In this document: one piece after another, positions 8,851 to 18,410 of the stretch
How the letters are laid out: each line of letters begins with the position of its first letter
Numbering within the stretch: the first letter of the stretch is position 1
NCBI RefSeq assembly: GCF_002245535.1
Contig: NZ_NKCN01000002.1
Coordinates: forward strand, 310,001-374,000
DNA: 64,000 nt
DNA from: Mycobacterium lehmannii
Lineage (GTDB): Bacteria; Actinomycetota; Actinomycetes; Mycobacteriales; Mycobacteriaceae
Direction: 5' to 3'
Translations under genes and position numbers: made by a program
Notes under the pieces: model-generated
What the model was told of the DNA's origin: nothing
Databases searched by the model: none
Seen by the model: only the letters and a program-made list of their open reading frames with translations

Positions 8851-10052
8851 AGCACTCCCTCCGCCCTCAGCGCGTCGAGTTCGGTCGAGCTCCTGCCGAG
8901 CAGGCCGCAGTAAACCTCGTCGTTGTGCTGACCGGGTGCGGCGGGCCCAGCGTAGCGCACGGTCCCGGGCGTCTCCGAGAGCACCGGCACGACGCCGGGA
9001 CCCAGGACGGACCGTCCGACCCGCTCGTCCCAGTGCTCGACCAACATGTCACGGGCCCGCAGCTGCGGATCTTCGACGACCTCGGCGACGGTGTTGATCG
9101 GCCCGGCGATCACGCCTGCGGCACTGAGGGTTTCGATGATGTCATCGGGTTGGCGTTCGGCGGCCCAGTCGCCGATGATCTTGTCCAGTTCGTCCTGATT
9201 ACGCCCGCGCGCAACGTGATTGGCGAACCGGTCGTCGGTGGCCAGTTCGGGTCGGCCCATCGCCTCACACAGCCGGCGGAAAACGGTGTCCTGGTTGGCC
9301 GCGATCACCACCCAGCTGCCGTCGGCGCTGCGGTAGATGTTCGACGGGGCGATGCCCTCCAGTCGCGTCCCCGACGGGCCGCGTACCACACCTCCGACGT
9401 CGTAGTCGGGGATCGTGGATTCCTGGACCGCCAGGCAGGCCTCGGTGAGCGCCGCGTCGACAACCTGGCCATCCCCGGTCACCGAGCGGCGGTACAGCGC
9501 CGCCAACGCGCCCTGGGCAGCGAACATGCCCGCGAGGCTGTCGCCCAGCGACAAGGCCAGCCGAGGCGGCGGGCCGCCGGGAAAACCGTTCATGTGCCGC
9601 AGGCCGCTGGCGGCCTCGGCGACCGAGGCATAGCCCGCCTTGTGCGCCTCGGGCCCGGTCTGCCCGTAACCCGAGACGCGGACCAGGATGATGCCCCGAT
9701 TGCGTTCGCGCAGCACGTCGTAGCCCAGATTCCACTTCTCCAACGTGCCCGGTCGGAAGTTCTCGACGATGATGTCGGAGCGCTCGACGAGGTCGAGAAG
9801 CAGCGCCCGTCCACCTTCGGTCCGCAGGTTCAGCGTGACGGCTTTCTTGTTGCGTGCGTGCACGGTCCAGAAGAAGTGATGCCCGTCGAGCTCGGCCTGC
9901 CCCCATGTGCGCAGCGGATCCGGGGCGCCCGGCGGCTCGATCTTGATCACTTCGGCGCCCATGTCGCCGAGCAGGCGTCCGGCGAACGGCCCGGAGATCA
10001 GCGTGCCGACCTCGATGACGCGGACGCCGTCCAGCGGACCCGTCACGCTCAC
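8847..10052 (-). CDS. CaiB/BaiF family (type III) CoA-transferase
   Basis: A 401-aa CoA-transferase. The N-terminal GVRVIEVGTLISGPFAGRLLGDMGAEVIKIEPP and the catalytic Asp in LSLGDSLAGMF are characteristic. It moves CoA between carboxylic acids and so activates the pathway acid. It overlaps both neighbours by four bases, the hydrolase upstream and the lyase downstream. The real acceptor is unknown; its position suggests it activates the product of the cupin/hydrolase pair. Confidence 0.9.
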   Translation of the reverse strand: MSVTGPLDGVRVIEVGTLISGPFAGRLLGDMGAEVIKIEPPGAPDPLRTWGQAELDGHHFFWTVHARNKKAVTLNLRTEGGRALLLDLVERSDIIVENFRPGTLEKWNLGYDVLRERNRGIILVRVSGYGQTGPEAHKAGYASVAEAASGLRHMNGFPGGPPPRLALSLGDSLAGMFAAQGALAALYRRSVTGDGQVVDAALTEACLAVQESTIPDYDVGGVVRGPSGTRLEGIAPSNIYRSADGSWVVIAANQDTVFRRLCEAMGRPELATDDRFANHVARGRNQDELDKIIGDWAAERQPDDIIETLSAAGVIAGPINTVAEVVEDPQLRARDMLVEHWDERVGRSVLGPGVVPVLSETPGTVRYAGPAAPGQHNDEVYCGLLGRSSTELDALRAEGVL

Positions 10053-11278
10053 TGTGTTGAACCCCGGGTCGCTTCGCTCCAGCCCGCCGATGAGAATCCG
10101 TGCCTGTGCAGCCAGTCGGTGACGACGCCGACGGCTTCGCGCAGCTTGTCGCGCTGGTCGGCGCCGGCGTAATAGTGGTTCGCGCCCGGAATCTCGTGCA
10201 TCTCCTTGTCATGATGCCCGATCGCCTCGTACAGCCTGCGCGTGTGGCTCGGTGTGCACGCGTCGTCGGCGAGGTTGCCGATCACCAGGGTCGGCACCGC
10301 GATGTCCGGGCCGCACGCCACCGCGTCGCCGTTGGCGTCGTCGTAGCTCCACTGCGACAGCCAGCTGCGCAGTGTGCAGAACCGGGCCAGCCCGACCGGG
10401 CTGTTGTTCACCACCTGAGGGTCACCCAGGTAACAGGTCCCCGGGGTGCGTTCGTTCGGGTCGACGGCGGGGTCGAGCCAGCGGGGGTCGGCCATCGTGC
10501 CGTGCACGACGAACGCGAACTCGTCCTCGGGCCGCCCCGCGGCCTTCAGCTCGTCCAGTTTTCCCTTGACCCACTTGGTGATTCGTCGGTTGCGGTCGAT
10601 CTGCGCCTTGCGGTAGCGGTCGAGGAACTCCTGCGAGTAGGGCGGCTGGTTGGGGTTCTCCGGGTTGTACAGATCCAGTTCCGGATCGCGCTTAGTCGGA
10701 TCGGACTCGTCGAGGATCGACGCGTCGAGCCACTCGGTCAGGGTGCCGTGGCGGCTGATGTGGGCGGCCAGCAGCATCAGGCCGTCGGCGGGGATGAGGC
10801 CGAGCTTGGTCAGATCCGGCCCGTCACCCGACGGGCTGGCGGTGATCGTGGGGTGCTGGGCCTGCTGCTGGTAGAACGCCGACAGCGAGCCGCCGCCGCT
10901 CCATCCGGCCAGCACCACCTTCGAATAGCCCAAGCGGTTCTTGGCGTCCTTGATGCATTCGCCGAGGTCCTCGACGACCTTCTCCATCAGCAGCGCGGAG
11001 TCGGTGCCGCGAAACCGGCTGTTGCAGTAGATGACATGGTGTCCGGCTCGCGCGAGCCCGTTCATCATCGGCAGGTATGCGCCGCCGCCGATCGGATGCA
11101 TGAACACCAGCACGGTATCGGAGGGTTTGTCCTTGGGCCGCAGCAGGTGGCTTTCGAGCACCACCAGCTCGGCTACCCCGCCGTAGACGTCGCGCACGCC
11201 CGAAGTGTTCTGGTAGGCAACGAGATAGGGGATGCGGTCGTATTCGTAGCGCACCGGCGCCTCGGTCGTCTGGGTCAT
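10049..11278 (-). CDS. Alpha/beta hydrolase
   Basis: A 409-aa hydrolase. The nucleophile elbow is GWSGGGS near residue 127, the oxyanion segment is MHPIGGGAYLPM, the late acid lies in NLADDACTPSHT and the His in PGANHYYAG. The frame is open far upstream, but that part is the shadow of the cupin gene. The ATG at 11276-11278 overlaps the cupin stop. Next to a homogentisate-dioxygenase-like cupin it may act on a ring-cleavage product, in the manner of fumarylacetoacetase replacements; this is inference. Confidence 0.82.
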   Translation of the reverse strand: MTQTTEAPVRYEYDRIPYLVAYQNTSGVRDVYGGVAELVVLESHLLRPKDKPSDTVLVFMHPIGGGAYLPMMNGLARAGHHVIYCNSRFRGTDSALLMEKVVEDLGECIKDAKNRLGYSKVVLAGWSGGGSLSAFYQQQAQHPTITASPSGDGPDLTKLGLIPADGLMLLAAHISRHGTLTEWLDASILDESDPTKRDPELDLYNPENPNQPPYSQEFLDRYRKAQIDRNRRITKWVKGKLDELKAAGRPEDEFAFVVHGTMADPRWLDPAVDPNERTPGTCYLGDPQVVNNSPVGLARFCTLRSWLSQWSYDDANGDAVACGPDIAVPTLVIGNLADDACTPSHTRRLYEAIGHHDKEMHEIPGANHYYAGADQRDKLREAVGVVTDWLHRHGFSSAGWSEATRGSTQ

Positions 11279-12369
11279 GCGTGCTGGCCCAAATCGTTGG
11301 CGAGCACCTCGGCCGACGGCGTCAGCCGCCGCGTCGTGTCGACGGAGATGACGTACCAACCGACGCGGTCCTGTTCGTCGAACTTGCGCCGCGCGCGTTC
11401 GCGGGCCTTCTCCGGTGCGCCGTGGTGCACACCCTGCGGGGCGTGGCTGACCAACCCGGGCGGCATCGGGATACCGAACAGGTCGCCGCCGTGGAAGAAG
11501 GAGACCTCGTCGTAGTCGACGTTGCGGTGGTACCAGGGCGGACGTTCGGTGCCGGGGACGCTCTCGGCGGGCCGGGGCAGGAAGTTCATCACCGCCACAC
11601 CCGTCGCCTGCATGAACAGGTGCACGGTCGGCGGCAGGTGCACGCTCTCGCTGGCGATCACGTTGTAGTCGGCGATGTTGAAGGTGAACGGGAAGTTGTC
11701 GCCGCGCCAACCTTCGACATCGATCGGATTGTGTTGGTAGAAGAGCGATGTCGGCCCACCCTCGTGGACGAGGCGGACTTCGTATTCGGATCGCCCGTCG
11801 TCGTCGATCGGCTCCGGCTCGGGGACCGTCGTCTGTGACGGGTCGAACGGGAAGTGCCTGCCGAGCGGCCCGGGCGGTGGGACGCGGAACTCGGCGGTGG
11901 CCTCGATCATCAGCAACGTCGTCTCCTCGTCGGGAACCTGGCGCCACGTCGTCGCCTTCGGCACGTAGATCCAGTCGCCCTCGCGGTAGTGCAGCGGTCC
12001 GAACTCCGTCTCGAGCCGACCAGAACCCCGGTGCACGAACGACAGCAGGTCCCCGTCGACGTGCCGCACGCAGAACGGCATCTCCTCGCTGCGCCGGCTC
12101 AGCGAGATCCGGCAGTCGGGGTTGCTGAACAACAGCAGCGGCGTGCCCGCGGCATCGGTGGCGTCGCTGGGCTTGAGCTCGCTGGTCATCACATCGACCG
12201 GCCGCAGCGGTCCCGACGCCCGGTATGCGGTGGGGTCGTGGCGGCGGTAGATGTTGGCGGTGCGGCCGACGAATCCGCCACGGCCGAGTTCATCGTCCTT
12301 CAGTCCGTCGAGGTCGGCGTGCAAGCGCTTGGGAGTGCGGCCTTTGCGCAGGTGGACAAACGATTCCAT
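11275..12369 (-). CDS. Homogentisate 1,2-dioxygenase-like cupin protein
   Basis: A 364-aa protein resembling the homogentisate 1,2-dioxygenase family, with two cupin-like halves. Landmarks are FVHRGSGRLETEFGPLHYREGDWIYVPK (residues 110-135 region) and PWYHRNVDYDEVSFFHGG, then MPPGLVSHAPQGVHHG with potential iron-binding His/Glu. It is shorter than classical homogentisate dioxygenases (about 430 aa), so the substrate may differ. I chose the ATG at 12367-12369 because GGAG lies six bases before it; an ATG 12 bases upstream is possible. It is the first gene of the eight-gene operon. Confidence 0.8.
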   Translation of the reverse strand: MESFVHLRKGRTPKRLHADLDGLKDDELGRGGFVGRTANIYRRHDPTAYRASGPLRPVDVMTSELKPSDATDAAGTPLLLFSNPDCRISLSRRSEEMPFCVRHVDGDLLSFVHRGSGRLETEFGPLHYREGDWIYVPKATTWRQVPDEETTLLMIEATAEFRVPPPGPLGRHFPFDPSQTTVPEPEPIDDDGRSEYEVRLVHEGGPTSLFYQHNPIDVEGWRGDNFPFTFNIADYNVIASESVHLPPTVHLFMQATGVAVMNFLPRPAESVPGTERPPWYHRNVDYDEVSFFHGGDLFGIPMPPGLVSHAPQGVHHGAPEKARERARRKFDEQDRVGWYVISVDTTRRLTPSAEVLANDLGQHA

Positions 12370-12419
12370 GTTTGGCTCCATCGACGATGACGGCGGGGCG
12401 GGGGACGCCCGCGAACAAG

Positions 12420-12439
12420 AACTAAAAATGACTTTAGTT
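12420..12439. promoter_or_regulatory. 20-bp palindromic operator candidate
   Basis: The sequence AACTAAA, six bases, TTTAGTT forms a perfect 7-bp inverted repeat in an AT-rich patch 51 bp upstream of the cupin start. It is in the right place to control the eight-gene minus-strand operon. The TetR gene encoded within that operon is the obvious candidate binder (inference). Confidence 0.6.
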
Positions 12440-12455
12440 TTACTTACGCCGCGAG

Positions 12456-12845
12456 TCAATCCTCGAGATCGACCCGGATGGTGAGCAGGTTCGTGCCGAA
12501 GGTCCGCACGCCGAAGCTGTTGAACTGCGGCAGCGAGCGCAACCGCTCACGCGCGTCGTCGTCGGCCACGATGTGCGCGGTTCCCTTGTGCCACTTGCCG
12601 TTCAAGCGGACCCGCACGGCGGGATCGGCCTGGATGTTCTTGACGTATTGCGACTTCTCGCCGAACTCGGAGACGAACCAGAACTCATTGCCCACCCGCC
12701 GCCCGCCCAGCGGAGTGCGACGAGGTTGGCCGCTCTTGCGACCCGTCGTCTCGAGCAACGTCTGAAACGGCAGGAGCCGCATCATCGGGTTCATGACGTT
12801 CTTCTGGAACATCTTGGTGACTTGGTCGCGCAAGTCTTCGGCCAT
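12456..12845 (-). CDS. Deazaflavin (F420)-dependent nitroreductase family protein
   Basis: A 129-aa split-barrel protein of the Ddn/F420-dependent quinone reductase family. The family motifs LLETTGRKSGQPRRTPLGGRRVGNEFWFVSEFG and WVKNIQADP-like (here YVKNIQADPAVRVRLNGKWHKGTA) are evident. Such enzymes use F420H2 to reduce quinones or nitro compounds in mycobacteria. It sits just downstream (13 bp) of the flavin monooxygenase-like gene on the same strand, so the two are probably co-transcribed. Confidence 0.87.
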   Translation of the reverse strand: MAEDLRDQVTKMFQKNVMNPMMRLLPFQTLLETTGRKSGQPRRTPLGGRRVGNEFWFVSEFGEKSQYVKNIQADPAVRVRLNGKWHKGTAHIVADDDARERLRSLPQFNSFGVRTFGTNLLTIRVDLED

Positions 12846-12858
12846 GGGTTCCCTCCGA

Positions 12859-14022
12859 TCACACCATCGCGGTTCGTGACACTTTCATTCCCAATCTCAG
12901 GGCTCCGGCGAGCTCTCGGCTCGTGTCGTAGTCGAAGACGACGTGCCCGGCCACCACGTCGACGTCGCGCTTGATCCGTTGCAGCGGGTTGTCGACGAAA
13001 TGCGCGCTGGCACCCGACGCCTCGAGCAACAACCCGATCACGTGTCGCGACTCGTGGACGATGTGTGCCGCAGCCATCCGGGCCGCCCCGCGCACCGGTC
13101 TCGGTACCGCATCACCGGTCGCGACGATGGCCTCGATCTCTGCGATGGTGTCTGCCAGAAGGCCGCGCAGCGCCCGCAGGCGCACCTCGGCCTCTCCGAG
13201 GCGGGCCTGCGCGATCGGCTTGTCCTTTTGCATGACGCCCTCATACGCCAGCACTCGCTCCGACAACCGCTCGGCGTAGATCTCGGCGACACGTTCGGCG
13301 CCGCCGAGTGCCGGCATCGCCGCCAACAGCGCCAGGGCGGGCACCATCGGCCAGCGGTAGGTGTCGGCATCGTGCAGTGCCGCGCCGGGCGCGGTACCGG
13401 TGTAGATGTCGACGACGCGGACCAAACGGTGTTCCGGGACGAACGCGTCGTTGACCACGACGTCGTTGGAGCCGGTGGCGCGCATGCCGTCGGTGTGCCA
13501 CACGTCCTCGATCGCGACGTCTTCGATGGGCAGCAGCGCGAGCGCCGGGAAGATCGCGTCGTCGGGGCCGCACAGCGCACCGACCATGATCCAGTTGCCG
13601 TGCATCACGCCGGTGGCCCACGACCAGCGGCCGCTCAGTCGTATCCCGCCGTCGGTGGGCAGCCCTCGGCCGGTCGGCGCCAGGGGGGCGGGGGCGAGAA
13701 ATGGGCGGGCCGCGAAGGCCTCTTCCTGGGCCCGCTCGTCGAACAACGCCAGGATCCAGTTGTGCAGGACATAGAAGCCGATGGTCCACGCGCTCGACGC
13801 GCAGCCGTGTGCCATTCGCCGGACCGGATCGAAGATTGCCGGCAGCGGTGCCTGCATGCCGCCGTATCGCGCGGGCACCAGCAGGTCGGTGAGCCCCGAT
13901 GCGGTCAGTTCATCGACCGTCGCGTCCGGCAACTGGCGCAGCCGCTCGGCCTCGGCGGCCCGTCCGGCGAGCCGAGCGACGAAATCGGCGTCGACAAGGG
14001 GGAGAGCCGAAGCGGCCGTCAT
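12859..14022 (-). CDS. Acyl-CoA dehydrogenase-fold flavin monooxygenase-like protein (group D, HsaA/DszC type)
   Basis: A 387-aa protein with the acyl-CoA dehydrogenase fold but without the classical catalytic motifs. The features SGRWSWATGVMHGNWIMVGA, DVWHTDGMRATGSNDVVV and the C-terminal RDVDVVAGHVVFDYDTSRELAG are typical of two-component flavin monooxygenases that accept FMNH2 or FADH2 and hydroxylate aromatic or heteroaromatic substrates. No dedicated flavin reductase is adjacent, though the deazaflavin protein downstream could contribute. The start is the ATG at 14022, with a palindrome directly upstream. Confidence 0.8.
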   Translation of the reverse strand: MTAASALPLVDADFVARLAGRAAEAERLRQLPDATVDELTASGLTDLLVPARYGGMQAPLPAIFDPVRRMAHGCASSAWTIGFYVLHNWILALFDERAQEEAFAARPFLAPAPLAPTGRGLPTDGGIRLSGRWSWATGVMHGNWIMVGALCGPDDAIFPALALLPIEDVAIEDVWHTDGMRATGSNDVVVNDAFVPEHRLVRVVDIYTGTAPGAALHDADTYRWPMVPALALLAAMPALGGAERVAEIYAERLSERVLAYEGVMQKDKPIAQARLGEAEVRLRALRGLLADTIAEIEAIVATGDAVPRPVRGAARMAAAHIVHESRHVIGLLLEASGASAHFVDNPLQRIKRDVDVVAGHVVFDYDTSRELAGALRLGMKVSRTAMV

Positions 14023-14035
14023 GGTCCGAACGCTA

Positions 14036-14053
14036 CCATACTTTTTTGTATGG
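14036..14053. promoter_or_regulatory. 18-bp palindrome CCATAC-N6-GTATGG upstream of the flavin monooxygenase-like gene
   Basis: A perfect 6-bp inverted repeat with a T6 spacer starts 14 bp before the ATG at 14022. It would overlap the promoter or transcript start of the monooxygenase/deazaflavin pair. The TetR gene 100 bp further upstream (14156-14713) is the likely binder, by position only. Confidence 0.6.
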
Positions 14054-14155
14054 AACGCCCCCGGCCCTGAGCGGCCGAGCGGGCATGTCTGCAGCCGACA
14101 CGCCGCCGAATCGCGACGTCATGCGCACCGTCGTCGCGCACCGAGCGTGCGCGAA

Positions 14156-16001
<1,846 letters not shown>

Positions 16002-16011
16002 GACAAGTCAG

Positions 16012-16045
16012 GAGTCCCCGGACGCGAACATGCGTCCGGGGACTC
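16012..16045 (+). terminator. Rho-independent-type terminator hairpin after antigen 85 gene
   Basis: A 14-bp perfect stem (GAGTCCCCGGACGC and its complement) with a six-base loop starts 11 bp after the antigen 85 stop. It is followed by TTGCG rather than a long T-run. The position and stability make termination the likely role. Confidence 0.8.
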
Positions 16046-16082
16046 TTGCGTTCCCCGGCTTGCGCGTGGGCCCAGGTGAACA

Positions 16083-17090
16083 ATGGACGTCATGAGCGCA
16101 GTCAACGCCTTGGTCGCACATCAGGACGCCGAAGGAGAAATCACCCTCCGACACGAAGTCGTCGACGACACTTTCCTGCCGGAGGGTGACGTCACGATCT
16201 CCGTCGAGTACTCGGGGATCAACTACAAGGACGCCCTCGCCGTGACGCCCAAAGGCGGTGTGGCCCGGTCGTATCCGCTCATCCCGGGCATCGACGCGGC
16301 CGGTACGGTCACGGCATCGTCGTCATCGGAGTTCGCCGTCGGAGACCGGGTCGTCGCCCACGGCTACGACATCGGCACCGGAAGGCACGGTGGGTACGCC
16401 GACACCGCCCGGTTGCCGGCCGACTACCTGGTCAAGCTCGACGGGTTGACGACGGGAGAGGCCGCCGCAATCGGCACAGCCGGCTTCACCGCGGCCATGA
16501 GCGTCAACGCAATTCGCGACCACGGAGTGCGGCCGAAGGACGGGCCCGTACTGGTCACCGGTGCGACCGGAGGCGTCGGCAGCATCAGCGTCGACCTGCT
16601 GGCCGGTCTGGGCTACGAGGTGATCGCATCCACCGGGAAGGCCGAGGCGCACGACTATCTCATGGGCCTGGGCGCCTACCGGGTGATCGGACGCCTACCC
16701 GAGGAAGGGGAGAAGGTCCGCCCGCTGGGTAAGTCGAAATGGGCCGGGGTCGTCGACAGCGTCGGCGGCGACACCCTCGCGTACGCGCTGAGCACTCTCA
16801 ATTACGCGGGTGTCGCGGCGATTTCGGGGTTGGCCAGGTCGGCCGACCTTCCCACAACCGTGATGCCGTTCATCCTGCGCGGCATCACCCTGGCGGGCAT
16901 CGACTCCGTACAGCTCGCGATCGGTCCGCGTCGCGACATCTGGAAGCAGATCGAGGGCGAGCTCAAGCCGAATCATCTCACCGACATCACCAGGGACGTT
17001 CCGGTGCTCGAGGCGCCGCACACCTTGCGTACGATCATCGGCGGCGGCGTCACCGGCCGCACCCGGGTGGTCGTGCACGACGGGTTCTAA
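16083..17090 (+). CDS. AcuI/YhdH-type NADPH-dependent enoyl (acryloyl-CoA/quinone) reductase
   Basis: A 335-aa medium-chain dehydrogenase/reductase without zinc ligands. The YhdH/YhfP signatures are visible: SGINYKDALAVT, YPLIPGIDAAGTV and the nucleotide-binding VLVTGATGGVGSISVDLLAGLGYEV. Characterised relatives reduce acryloyl-CoA. The start is the ATG at 16083 with AGGTGAAC before it; an ATG three codons later is possible. It lies alone between the antigen 85 terminator and the convergent fadE23. Confidence 0.85.
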   Translation: MDVMSAVNALVAHQDAEGEITLRHEVVDDTFLPEGDVTISVEYSGINYKDALAVTPKGGVARSYPLIPGIDAAGTVTASSSSEFAVGDRVVAHGYDIGTGRHGGYADTARLPADYLVKLDGLTTGEAAAIGTAGFTAAMSVNAIRDHGVRPKDGPVLVTGATGGVGSISVDLLAGLGYEVIASTGKAEAHDYLMGLGAYRVIGRLPEEGEKVRPLGKSKWAGVVDSVGGDTLAYALSTLNYAGVAAISGLARSADLPTTVMPFILRGITLAGIDSVQLAIGPRRDIWKQIEGELKPNHLTDITRDVPVLEAPHTLRTIIGGGVTGRTRVVVHDGF

Positions 17091-17106
17091 CGGGGTCATG
17101 CGCCAA

Positions 17107-17155
17107 TTGTGAAATCAGCGACGCTTTTTCGGGATGTCCGTCGCCAGATTCACAA
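17107..17155. terminator. Bidirectional terminator inverted repeat
   Basis: Inverted repeat TTGTGAAATCAGCGACG (17107-17123) against 17139-17155, with 13 of 17 positions paired. It lies between convergent genes ending at 17090 and 17174, and its position and size match a bidirectional terminator. Confidence 0.6.
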
Positions 17156-17173
17156 ACGGTGGGCCAGCCCAGC

Positions 17174-18388
17174 CTACTTGAGTTCGGCCGACGACAAGCC
17201 GAGCAGCCGGCGCGCCACCACCAACAGCTGAATCTGCTGGGTGCCCTCGAAGATGTCGAGGATCTTGCTGTCGCGGGCCCACTTCTCCAGCAGGGTGACC
17301 TCCGAGTACCCGACGGTGCCGGCGAGTTCGACCGCCTTCAGCGTGATGTCGCTGGCCACCCGGCCGGCCTTCGCCTTACCCATCGACGCTTCCTTCGAGT
17401 TGGGAATGTCGTTGTCGGCCTGCCACGCCGAGCGCACCATCAGCAGATACGCGGCCTCCCAATCGGATTCCATCCGCAGGAACTCCGCCGCGGGTGCGCT
17501 CTGTGCGTGTGACGGCTTGTCGTAGGAAATCTCGATGCCGGCCTCGGTGAGGATCTTGCGCAGCTCCTCGAGGGCGGCGCGGGCAATGCCGACGGCCATC
17601 GCGGCGACCACGGGCCGGGTGTTGTCGAAGGTCTCCATGACCCCGGCAAAACCCTTCTCCACGTGGATCTCCGGACTGCCCAACAGGTTGTCCTTGGGGA
17701 TCCGGGCATTGTCGAATCGGATCACCGCGGTGTCGGAGGCCTTGATGCCGAGCTTGTCCTCGAGTCGCTCGACTGTCACCCCTGGATGTTCGCGCGGAAC
17801 GATGAACGACTTGATCGCCGCGCGGCCCAGCGACTTGTCCAGCGTCGCCCACACCACGATGTGGGTGGCGCGGGATCCGGCCGTGACGAAGATCTTCTCG
17901 CCGTTGATCACGTACTCGTCGCCGTCCAGCCTCGCCGTCGTCGACACCGCCGCCGAGTCGGAGCCGAAGTCCGGTTCGGTGATCGCCATCGCCGCCCACA
18001 CGTCCTTGCCCAGACGCTCGAGCTGTTCGGGCGTGGCCACGCTGGAGATCGCCGCGTTACCGAGCCCCTGGCGCGGCACCGACAGCATCAAAGCCACGTC
18101 CCCCCAACTGATCTCCATCACGTTGAGTACGGCCGACATGTTCGCGCCGTTGTGGTTGGCGTCCCTGGGCTCGTCACCGCCCGCGAACGCCTCGGCGCCT
18201 GCGAACGCGAACGCCTTGGCGTCCTGGATGCCCTCGAACAGGGTGGCCAGGGTGTCGAGCTCCACCGGATACTCGTGCTCACGCAGATCCCACTTTCGAG
18301 AGATCGGGCGCAGCATCTCGGCGGCCCCCTGATGGGCCTTCTCGATGACTGCCTCGAGCTTACGCGGCAGCTCCAAATTGATTGCCAT
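17174..18388 (-). CDS. fadE23: Acyl-CoA dehydrogenase FadE23
   Basis: A 404-aa FAD enzyme introducing the alpha-beta double bond in acyl-CoA thioesters. Landmarks are MAITEPDFGSDSAAVSTTARL, FVTAGSRATHIVVWATLD and the C-terminal DIFEGTQQIQLLVVARRLLG. It follows a second, longer dehydrogenase at 18411-19802 with a 22-bp gap, the same pair as fadE24-fadE23 of M. tuberculosis (Rv3139-Rv3140). The two may form a heteromeric enzyme, as many mycobacterial FadE pairs do; that is inference. Confidence 0.88.
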   Translation of the reverse strand: MAINLELPRKLEAVIEKAHQGAAEMLRPISRKWDLREHEYPVELDTLATLFEGIQDAKAFAFAGAEAFAGGDEPRDANHNGANMSAVLNVMEISWGDVALMLSVPRQGLGNAAISSVATPEQLERLGKDVWAAMAITEPDFGSDSAAVSTTARLDGDEYVINGEKIFVTAGSRATHIVVWATLDKSLGRAAIKSFIVPREHPGVTVERLEDKLGIKASDTAVIRFDNARIPKDNLLGSPEIHVEKGFAGVMETFDNTRPVVAAMAVGIARAALEELRKILTEAGIEISYDKPSHAQSAPAAEFLRMESDWEAAYLLMVRSAWQADNDIPNSKEASMGKAKAGRVASDITLKAVELAGTVGYSEVTLLEKWARDSKILDIFEGTQQIQLLVVARRLLGLSSAELK

Positions 18389-18410
18389 GATTCGACTTTC
18401 GCTCGTGAGA

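Noticed and set aside
8631..10172. Plus-strand open frame of 513 codons antisense to the CoA-transferase
   Set aside because: Composition is that of a shadow frame (rich in Arg, Pro, Gly, His) without recognisable domains.
16083..17090. Assignment as fadB4 from its position near fadE23/fadE24
   Set aside because: The sequence signatures are those of AcuI/YhdH reductases, not of the M. tuberculosis FadB4 type.
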